Origin: Cyclostephanos tholiformis
Taxonomy: Eukaryota; Bacillariophyta; Thalassiosirophyceae; Thalassiosirales; Thalassiosiraceae
Direction of reading: 5' to 3'
DNA length: 16,804 nucleotides
NCBI GenBank assembly: GCA_036939975.1
Contig: JALLPB010000378.1
Location: forward strand, 1-16,804
Below, piece by piece: positions 9,156-16,804 of the stretch. The notes under the pieces are model-generated. The model worked only from the letters and a program-made list of their open reading frames with translations. It had not been told where the DNA came from and did no database searches. The position numbers and the translations under genes were made by a program. How positions within the stretch are numbered: position 1 is the stretch's first letter; each line of letters begins with the position of its first letter.

Positions 9156-10089
9156 CACCCTTAATATTGACCTTTCAAATAAAAGTAAAGAATGCTTAAG
9201 GTCGGGCTTGACGAGAGGACCAATTTGGTACCCCATTTTCCAAAATTGGTCAAAAATTGGCAAAGTTAGAGCCGATCTACTGATGTTGTGTTAGTAAAAT
9301 GGTCGTTTTTTCCCATTTTTTAATGTTCATCATGAGCGGCCGACCCCAAGATAGTAGACATGTGCAACCATTGGGCACCACTGTCTGCCTACCATACATG
9401 CGCAGAGGATTGCGACGTCAAACGTCTGCATCGGCCAAGTATTGGCAGAGATATTTGGTGGGATAGGTGGTAGGTTTGTGGTCGGACATGGAGTTGGTGG
9501 AGTTCTGGTGTGTGAAATTAGCTAGGTAAAATGCAATCAAAATCGATGGACCATGGCGTCCGCCGCAGTCATATGGCAGCTATGGGCCCACACACCCCGG
9601 AACAAAGCATACAACAATCAACTAACATCATATGCGACGGGTCTACATGGTTAAAACTTGAGAAGAAAATATTTATTACTAGTAATATGGCCATTAATAC
9701 ACGTCGCATCGACAACGACGAGCGACGACAACCTTGCAGCGATGCAACAATGGGCACCGTGCAGCCCGCTAGAAAATATCACCGATTCTACTGGCACGTT
9801 ACCGGTCCCAACAATATTATCGACGAGGGCTGGCGGGGGGTTGGAGAGGGGGAGGGGGTTGTGGACGAGTTATTCGTCCACGACCGAGGGTGCTCATAGG
9901 GACACAGATGTATTTTGGACGACACCATGTGCGCGCTTGCACGCCGTAAAACTCCTTGAAAAAGTATGGTACACCCATCATGTAAACATCTGTGTAGACT
10001 AATTAAGGGGTGGGGAACACGGTGGTGATGTCAGAATTGACCCGGGAGGGCAGTATTGGGGGTTTATTAGAATTTTAAGGGTGCTGGAG

Positions 10090-10109
10090 TAAGGGACCCC
10101 ATAGTGTCC
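10090..10109 (+). repeat. short dispersed direct repeat, copy 2
   Basis: This is the second copy of the 19-20-base motif found at 9108-9126. The hairpin that adjoins the first copy is not present here. Confidence 0.55.
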
Positions 10110-10793
10110 CTGACCAACAAGGAGATATCGGATGCATCTTCCACGTCGAGGGAAAATAATAATAATGCTTGAGACGCATTGTTGCACGTCAATTCTTCTG
10201 CCACCGGAATAAAAGAATTGCCCAGAGGTGAGCAAAATCGCGAAAAGAGATCTGTGTAAATTATTTTACTAGCATTTTGTTAGGCGAAGTCCGAAAAGCA
10301 GCCAACGATTTTTTTAAACAAAATCGTTTCAATGACCCTGATTTCGACCCTTCAACAAAGGCTATGGGAATGCTCTCGGAATGAGATAAACGAGCGTTAG
10401 GTAGTTCGAAGCCTGTACTTTAACACAGTATCTTTGGATTTTCCAAATTCGGCCATTAACTAGTATCTTAAAGCACTCCTAGAAAGGCGAGTTGTGTGTA
10501 AATCGACCAAAAAAGTGGTCCAAAAAGCGGTTAAACTCTCTGTAAACCTAAAAGGGCACATTGACTTTTTGGCGGGAAGCCTTTGACGGACAAAAAAACG
10601 GCTCATTTTTCTTCGAGGTCCATTTTTCATGTAGCCCATCATTCGATTCGTTTTTGTCTGAATTTTCTCGCTGACAGAACAGATTCTGTCGGAAAACGTT
10701 GTGGGGCTCTTCTGTTTGGCTATTCCTCACTGAAAATGAGAAAAGTAGGAGAAAAGGTACAATAATGTAGTGAAGAAACACAACTTTCCGCTG

Positions 10794-11050
10794 TGTGCCC
10801 CTTTTTGTATGCTTACTACCATACAAGCAACCCCCCACGACGTGCACTTTTATGCCAATGCCCAAGATGTGCCATTTTATGCTTATCAGCGCTGAAATGA
10901 TGGCTGAGATGCGCTGTTTTATGTTTATCAGTGTGCCGAAAACTTAAAATGGAGTTTACTTGGAATGACCTCCTTTTTTGGATGCAGTCTGTCTGGCTCT
11001 ATTTTTGGCACATGCCAAATTAGTCAATGTGCCCCTTTAGGCTTACCAGT
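10794..11050 (+). repeat. degenerate repeat family, about five copies
   Basis: Five copies approximate GTGCCNNTTTATGCTTATCAG: near 10794-10820, 10841-10860, 10866-10890, 10908-10933 and 11025-11050. The third and fourth are the best preserved and share TTTATG(C/T)TTATCAG. Spacing is irregular (about 25-115 bases). This looks like an eroded tandem or a cluster of binding sites; no coding sense is seen. Confidence 0.5.
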
Positions 11051-11417
11051 CTTATTTTTCAGTGTCTGTTTCACCACTCACATCATGTTTTCCGCTGATC
11101 ATGGCGATCAGTGGGTTTGACCCATATCATTGCCTGTGGCCCAGGGATGCCCCAGCTGAGTAAGCAGGCATCATCCCCACACTATGGACAATGCTTCCTA
11201 CGCTTGGTTTTGTGCCATGTCGCCGATGGCGCGAGCTGTTAGTCTCCCCCCCCACACAGCGTATTTGATGGTTTTATTCTCTCGGTGAGTAAATTCATTT
11301 ATACTATGATTTACCACTACTAAACCCCATTATCATCTCCCGCTCCCCCCCCTCTCTCCCTGGATGTGTTGGCCAATGCATCGTTGCCGGCAGCGGGGGG
11401 ATAGGAGTAATCGTCAN

Positions 11418-11461
11418 ACCCTTAGCCAACCCTTAGCTAACCCTTAGATAACTCTTAGTTA
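11418..11461 (+). repeat. 11-bp tandem array A (four units)
   Basis: The units are ACCCTTAGCCA, ACCCTTAGCTA, ACCCTTAGATA and ACTCTTAGTTA, in perfect 11-base register. An ambiguous base (n) sits at 11417, just before the first unit, which suggests trouble in assembling the array. A fifth, isolated unit lies at 11501-11511. The same units occur inverted at the window end (16762-16804). Confidence 0.9.
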
Positions 11462-11561
11462 CCTCTCTGACGACAATTGATATTAAGGCCGTGGTAGTTA
11501 ACCCTTAGCCAGGTCCTGACATCAATTGATATAAGTTTGGTACTACATAGCTACTATAAAA
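11462..11561 (+). promoter_or_regulatory. duplicated CAATTG module and TATA box downstream of array A
   Basis: Two related segments, CTGACGACAATTGATATTAAG (from about 11467) and CTGACATCAATTGATATAAG (from about 11516), are separated by one 11-bp unit. They are followed by TATAAAA at 11555-11561. The layout of repeated upstream units plus TATA resembles a plus-strand promoter, or the U3 part of a solo LTR. No plus-strand gene is recognised downstream before the polymerase 3' end. Confidence 0.4.
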
Positions 11562-11640
11562 GGTGGGCGGTCATAACAGTCAACATTGTTGTTGTGCATC
11601 CCCACTACTGCAGTTGTTTTCAAGTTCATTGTCTGAGACA

Positions 11641-11856
11641 TTACCTCATCACTTTGCTTGCATCTAGATGAAATGCATTGTGGGATGAGTGCATTGAACA
11701 TAGAAAATCACCAGGGCGTAGAGGAACAGCAACTCCCAAGGTTGGAAAGCAAAAATGAATCACAATCTCATCATCTATCTGACAACTTGGGTGACCTTTC
11801 AGAAATACCTGAACGATGCTCATAGTAAAGTCATCATCAGGATGGCGATGGATATT
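11641..11856 (-). pseudogene. oxygenase/cupin-like exon or relic
   Basis: The minus-strand frame is open from a possible acceptor (TTACAATAG, ending at 11857) to a stop at 11641; its first ATG is at 11823. The translation includes HRHPDDDFT, a hydrophobic strand, DDEIVIHF and VAVPLRPGDFL. The last of these resembles the closing strands of a double-stranded beta-helix (2OG-oxygenase or cupin) fold. No flanking exons are found. The fragment lies just downstream of the polymerase stop codon on the same strand. It is more likely a remnant of a repeated diatom ORF than a complete gene. Function is not assigned. Confidence 0.3.
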
Positions 11857-11887
11857 CTATTGTAAGATTTGAAATGCGTATTTATAT

Positions 11888-14800
11888 TTACTTAGCATCG
11901 TACCAATTATTGTGAGCATATGATCCATCAACTAGTAGAGGCACCTTTGTTTTTTCCAACCCAAGCACCCATGGCTCTTGCATACATTTCACGACCTCCT
12001 CGAACGCCTCCTCTGCAGTTTCTTCTGGTCCCTCCAATATGACCTCGTCGTGTACTTGCATCAAAAGTATCCATCCCAATCGCTTCAGCAACTCGCTGTT
12101 ATTTATCTTGAGCATTGCCATCATGGCAACGTCCGCTGCGCCTCCCTGGATTGGCGTGTTGATGCTCGCCCTCAGGGCGTGCCCGAGTGACTTCATGTTA
12201 TTTTTACTATCTTTTGCATGGGGCAAATGACGATACCGCCCCATCAAGGTTCTTGTCATTCCATATTTTTTAGCCACTTCCTTCGTGTTTTTCTGCCATT
12301 TCTCCACCTCGGGTCGCGACTTGTACCATGCTTGCAGCATCTTCTCTGCTTCTTTCGTCGATACCCCCCAATCCTGACTCAGTCCGTGTGCAGTCTTCCC
12401 ATACGCAATTGAAAAGTTGAGCGTTTTCGCCTTTCGCCTCTCTGATGCATATTTATCTTTCAGCATTGGCTTGTTAGGTTCTCCATTTGAGTAATCCCAT
12501 TCGAGCAAACAGTCGCCATTCTCCACAGCTTCTTGGATATATCGGAACATACCCAACGCCGTCCTCGAGTGGAAATCCCCGCCCGCATCGAAAGCTTCTA
12601 TCATTGACGTACAATCTGTCATACTTGCAAGCAACCTTAATTCCAGCTGACCGTAATCCGCCACTATCAACCTATTCCCAGGAGAGGCGATGAACGCTTT
12701 GCGGATCTTGTACTTGTCCTTCTCTAATGCCGGTTGGTTCTGCAGGTTGGGTTTGCGAGACGAGAGACGACCTGCATCCCATTGCGATGAAGAGCATGAA
12801 GGTTCTTGATGAGCGAGGAGATGAAATGGTGTTAGATTGAAAAAAAAACAAGACGCACCGGTTTCAGTGTTAATGTTCAAAGATCCGTGGACGCGGTTTT
12901 GGTCGTCGGCAAGTGTTTGAAGGCTAACAAAGGTGGGATACGAATGTACGTAGAATGAGCAACAAAATTAGGCAACGCTCAAAGGAGTAAAACAGTCATC
13001 TCAAAAAAGTGAGAAAGAGAGGGAGTGAGCGCGAGGAATTACCCACCTCGTGAGGAAGTTGGCAATCATTGTGTCGATGGATCCGATTGCGGTGAGACTG
13101 AAAAAGGCAACGCAGGCATCATGGCCCTCTTTGCCTCCTCCAAAGAAGTCATATGCCTGCGTAAAAGTCATGGACATAATTGGGCGCAGTTATCAGAAGT
13201 ATCGGACAAGGAAACAATTGGGCGATAAAAGTAGCAAGATTGAAATCACTTCTCACCTTTCCGTATTTGGGCGGATCCGCGAACGGATCACCCGCCAATT
13301 TTCTCAACACATCCGAGGTGGCACTAGGCGCCCCGCTGCTAGTGAATGTGTCCGGTACCATGCCCAGGCTCGTGATCGTAATGTCTACATACTTCGGCTC
13401 TTCAGTGTTCTTAGCCTTGATATCAGCAAGAATGCTCTTCAGGGCGTCGTTTTTGCCAGATGCCGCGGCCTCCTCCAGCAATTCGCTGATCTTGCGATGG
13501 GTTGCGGAGGAGGAATCACCTGACATGTGTGCAGCACCAACATTTAGTGCATACTTGTCGTCCTCTCTTAGTTCCTTGATCAAGGCCGCTTTGTTTTTTT
13601 TTCCGATAGGTCCCAGGCCTTTGGCCTTGCATTCGTCCCGCAAGTCCTTCACGGACATGGCATCGTAGTCATCGACGTTTGCGTTAGTCATCGACTGCTC
13701 GGGACCGCCGCTGGCCATTATTAGAAAATGCTCCCGTAAGCGTTGCTGGAGTTCCGCCTTCTTCCCTGCCACCTTCAATCCGTATTCCTTGCACAGCAAC
13801 TTCAGCTCGTCGGATTTCATCTGATCGAACTCATCCGCCCCCGACTCGATCGATCCAGGACATTCTCCTCCACCGTCGTCGATTCTCCCCTCCTGCTCTT
13901 TTCTCATCTTAGCCTCTCTCGTCCTGTATGCCTCCATGGCATCATCCGGAATCTCCGCCCTCGGAGTCTTGAATACTCGCACCTGCGGAATTTTGCATGA
14001 TTTGCAATACGATACGTAAAAAACAACTATCGATATCTGAAAACATAAAATGCACTACATCAGATCGATGTGAGTTATATGCGCACCTTCTCAGTTGATT
14101 CCTTCGTCTTGGCATTCTTCGCACCGCCGAAGAGGAACGTCGACAATTGGACCGAGCTCGCAAGGTTCATGGCCAGCCCGTCAGGCCCTATCTGCTCGGA
14201 GGCCCAACTTCGGAATGCTTTCACGTGACCCTCCCTGTCCTTCCGAGCCTGCATCTCCACTTCGGCGAGGTAATCGGTCGCCACGAGCATGCCCCTGCGT
14301 TCCATGTCGGTAAGGAGCTCTCCGAACGGTCGCATGTGGAGGTGGTAGTATTCCATCATGTCGTGACCATTGATCCACGGTGTCTTCTCCAATTTCCCCT
14401 TTAGATGCATGTACAGGTCGTACGTGCTCTTGGCGTCCTTCGCCGAGTACATGATGAAATTACGCCTGTACCTCGGATCGCGCTGTAGCACCTCCACGGG
14501 GGGTAGGTCGATAAGCGCACCGGGACTCCCGTCCTTCCTAGTACGGGCCTCGCCGAATATCTCCTTCATCGGGACCTTCCTCATCCCGAGGAGGTCCTCC
14601 GTCAACGATTCGAGGCTGTACTTCATCCTGCCCGTATCGCACAATCGCGCCATGTGGAGCGTATCGCCGCCGAACCCCAGGACGTTAATCCCCTCGTTGT
14701 ACAGTACGTGACGATCGAATCCGTAATTGTGCCATACCTTCAAAACTTTCTCGTCCTCGAGCCAACTCGCGAAGTGTTCGTTGAGGATGCCGCACGCATC

Positions 14801-15341
14801 GTCGAGGTTGTCTATCCAAAGCATCGTGCCTGGACCATCCCCCAGGCCGTAATCGAAGTCGGGACCGCTGTATACCGACATGCAAGTGACGTACCCATTC
14901 CCCACGGGACCCACCTTCCCGAGGTCGATGTCCATGACCTCCGTATCGCACGCGTGTATTCGATGGGGTTCCCCATCCCTCGACCTCGATAATGCCCCGA
15001 CGACGATTTCGGCCTGCTCCGGCGTACGAACGACGGTGACCCCGGCCGGCGGATCGTTCCTGTCGTATTCGTCCACCTCGAATCGACCGACGTCGCCTGG
15101 ACGCAGACGCACGAGAGACGACAATCGAAGCGCGTTCGCCCTCGATCGCTTACCGAACGATTCGGACCAACGCAGGGGATTCGTCGGATCCCACGTCCCC
15201 TCCCCCCCCACCTTGGGTCGGGATCGTATGCCGCGGAATAGATGATTGGACGACGCGGTGGACGATATGTCATCGTTTTCGCTTTCGTCATCGGCGGTGC
15301 GATCGGATCCCGGAACGTGCGCGCCCACGTCGTCGCCATCA

Positions 15342-15379
<38 letters not shown>

Positions 15380-16182
15380 CGACGGAGAGAAATAGTCCAA
15401 ATCCTCGAAATCCACGACGTCATCGATGGTGGGGGAGGAGGAGGAGGAGTAGGAGGAAGACGACGACCATCCCCCCCCCCCCTCTTCGGGTGCCATCGAC
15501 GGGACGATCGACGATGTCGACGAGGATCGACGTCCCGCCATCGCCGATGACGAATAGGACGACGGCGACGGCGGGTGCATCCCCCCCCCCCCGAACATCC
15601 ATCGACCAGACATCGTCGTCGCCGCGTTCGTCGTACACGCGGCGGCGGTCGCGGTGGTCGTCGTCGACGAACGACGAACGTCGCGTCGTCGTCGCGCATC
15701 GTTCGATAGGTACGTCGTCGTCGACGTCGACGACGACGACGATGACGACCGCGCGCGATGACGATCCGGCACGACAGCGAACGACGGGGCGGCGAATGCC
15801 ACGTCGCCGCGATCGCGGTAGATGCCGCCGTTCGCGATCGGGGGGGGGGGGGGGGGGGGGAGGTCGTGTCGACGATCCCCATCGGTCGCGATCGTCGTCA
15901 TCGGACGGGATTATCGACGAAATACGCGAGAGTGAAGAAGACGGGCGCGGCATCGACGACGACGTCGACGTCGTCGGGAGGGATCGTCGACGCGACGTAC
16001 GCGATGCCGCCATCCTCATCGCCGTCGTCGCGTACGGGAGGAGGCGTCGATGATGGGGCATTCCGCTTCGGTAGTTGACGACGATGCAGGAGGGACCGTC
16101 GTCTTCCTCGTCATCCCCACCGCCGATATTTCCGATCGCCGACGATGACCGACCCCTTCCGCCGCCCGCGGCGCCGCTCCCA

Positions 16183-16214
<32 letters not shown>

Positions 16215-16331
16215 GAGCGACCTGCTATACGAGTGGGCTACGGCGACGACGAACGTCGAACCGGTCGAAGACGCGAGGACTGCAATAACGACCGCCGCGA
16301 TCAGTGGCGGGAGGTGTCGTCGTATTGACAT
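11888..16331 (-). CDS. POP: organellar family-A DNA polymerase (POP type) with two SAP domains, 5 exons
   Basis: The exons are 16331-14087, 13982-13257, 13156-13047, 12923-12859 and 12771-11888, with GT-AG introns of 104, 100, 123 and 87 nt. It is a plant/protist organellar DNA polymerase that replicates plastid and/or mitochondrial DNA. The 3'-5' exonuclease motifs are DTE (near 14945), HNYGFD (near 14730) and YSAKDA (near 14437). Polymerase motifs are ADYGQLELR (A), RRKAKTLNFSIAYGK (B) and QVHDE (C), all in exon 5. No 5'-3' nuclease domain is present. Exon 2 carries two SAP domains (about 13829-13719 and 13670-13560). The ATG at 16331 begins a signal-like hydrophobic stretch. However, that frame and the catalytic frame (open from an ATG at 15901) meet only across a 21-G run at 15840-15860, where one base fewer would join them (about 1342 residues). 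Starting at 15901 instead gives 1199 residues. The first roughly 300 residues are Ser/Asp/Arg-rich, driven by triplet repeats. Confidence 0.92.
15334..15376. repeat. TCG trinucleotide repeat encoding poly-Asp
   Basis: A near-perfect TCG tract on the plus strand encodes about 13 aspartates in the polymerase N-terminal region. It lies between the low-complexity start and the exonuclease domain and is probably length-variable. Confidence 0.85.
15840..15860. repeat. 21-base G homopolymer interrupting the polymerase frame
   Basis: Twenty-one G on the plus strand encode a proline run on the minus strand. Upstream coding (from 16331) and downstream coding (into the exonuclease domain) are in different frames on either side. 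The frame used downstream has a stop at about 15911-15913, so it cannot simply extend upstream. A homopolymer length error is the easiest explanation. Confidence 0.85.
16184..16213. repeat. GAC trinucleotide repeat encoding poly-Ser
   Basis: A GAC tract on the plus strand encodes about ten serines directly after the signal-like N-terminus of the polymerase in the frame that begins at 16331. Confidence 0.85.
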
Positions 16332-16804
16332 ATGTTCGACATGTAATTAAAAACGTATAAACGCGTGGACTCCCGGATTGGTTATTGAATTACTATCCCT
16401 CTTTTGTGTGTGATGTAGACGAGAGATCATTGCCCGTCGAGGGTTGGGGGTAATTATTTTATGGTAGGGTATTGTATTATCGTGTACCAAGCAGGGGACA
16501 TCAGTACCTAGTTGTTGTCCGTCGGTGCACCTGAAAAAAGCAGAGGAATTCTGAGAATCCTCATTTTTTATTTTAATTTTGTTTAATTTTTAGATTCTTA
16601 TTTGGTTGGTTACGAAGATAGGAAACTCCAACGCACCTTCGCGGTTCGAAATACAGCCCACCCGATGTGATGCATCAGCTGAAAATGTCTCGTACTGTCT
16701 CTGATCCCCCGAAAGGTAGAGTAGTATTACTACCGAACTTAAAACAATTGACGCCAGGACCTAACTAAGGGCTAACTAAGGGTTAGCTAAGGGTTAGCTA
16801 AGGG
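16332..16804. other. upstream region of the polymerase gene
   Basis: These 473 bases precede the polymerase ATG (minus strand) and probably contain its promoter. They are AT-rich near 16560-16605. No coding frame is supported. From about 16700 to the end the sequence is the inverted relative of the array module at 11418-11561. Confidence 0.5.
16762..16804 (-). repeat. 11-bp tandem array B, inverted, running off the window
   Basis: Read on the minus strand, the units are ACCCTTAGCTA (two, the first cut by the window edge), ACCCTTAGTTA and GCCCTTAGTTA. They are followed by GGTCCTGGCGTCAATTG and a stretch that aligns with 11512-11553 at about 80 percent or more over 42 bases. It is the same module as array A in opposite orientation. 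Confidence 0.88.

Larger units (their letters stand above)
8683..11640. other. about 3 kb without a recognisable gene
   Basis: This stretch is AT-richer than the flanking genes. Open frames up to about 120 codons (for example 9531-9899 and 9658-10002) show no family motif and overlap each other, so none is called. It holds an 11-bp-stem hairpin (9127-9155), a 20-base direct repeat (9108-9126 and 10090-10109), a hairpin at 10304-10328, a degenerate repeat family (10794-11050) and the 11-bp array with TATA box (11418-11561). Old transposon debris is the likeliest content; an unrecognised gene with small exons cannot be excluded. Confidence 0.5.

Noticed and set aside
9531..10002. Two overlapping plus-strand open frames of 122 and 114 codons
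   Set aside because: No family motif or conserved pattern, mutually overlapping frames, and no splice-supported extension.
14812..15882. Long minus-strand open frame (356 codons), Arg/Thr/Pro-rich
   Set aside because: It overlaps the polymerase in another frame and is kept open by the triplet repeats; it shows no domain, whereas the overlapping frame holds the exonuclease motifs.
16600..16670. tRNA gene suggested by GGTTCGAAAT near 16641
   Set aside because: No matching A-box, anticodon stem or acceptor stem could be drawn around it.
16762..16804. Telomere repeat
   Set aside because: The sequence contains GGGTTAG, but the unit is 11 bases (GGGTTAGCTAA) rather than TTAGGG, and a similar array with a TATA box occurs internally at 11418.
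1..16804. CRISPR array or prokaryotic operon or defence island
   Set aside because: No regular repeat-spacer structure; the genes have spliceosomal introns, alternate strands and encode eukaryotic proteins.

Overview
The window reads as nuclear DNA of a eukaryotic alga, most likely a diatom or a close ochrophyte relative. The genes have short GT-AG introns (about 80-240 nt). One product carries a signal peptide followed by an S-A-F motif typical of the bipartite plastid presequence of diatoms. The gene set (an organellar family-A DNA polymerase, a ClpS-like plastid protein, DGAT2, an [FeFe]-hydrogenase) fits such an alga. This is judged from the sequence alone; no species is claimed. Both window edges lie inside repeats that have second copies within the window, so it may be a whole contig that broke at repeats.

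Layout. 1-1814: a PIF/Harbinger-type DNA transposon, with its transposase on the minus strand and a second, nested 353-bp terminal-inverted-repeat unit beside it. 2004-4522 (+): a five-exon, 711-residue multi-cluster [FeFe]-hydrogenase with a probable NTF2/SnoaL-like domain at its C terminus. 4670-5308 (-): a plastid-targeted ClpS-like adaptor. 5676-7135 (+): a three-exon PP6/Sit4-type Ser/Thr phosphatase. 7445-8682 (-): a two-exon DGAT2-family acyltransferase. 8683-11640: about 3 kb with no recognisable gene, holding degenerate repeats, hairpins and a TATA-containing promoter-like module built on an 11-bp tandem repeat. 11641-11856 (-): a short oxygenase/cupin-like exon or relic. 11888-16331 (-): a five-exon organellar DNA polymerase (POP/PolA type) with intact exonuclease and polymerase motifs, two SAP domains inserted between them, and a very low-complexity N-terminal half interrupted by a 21-base homopolymer that breaks the frame. 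16332-16804: a spacer ending in an inverted copy of the 11-bp repeat module.

The genes are independent eukaryotic transcription units on alternating strands, not an operon. Themes are organelle function (hydrogenase, ClpS, POP) and lipid or signalling housekeeping (DGAT2, PP6). The points most worth following are the hydrogenase-NTF2 fusion, the tandem SAP insertion in the polymerase, and the inverted 11-bp arrays that bracket the polymerase gene.
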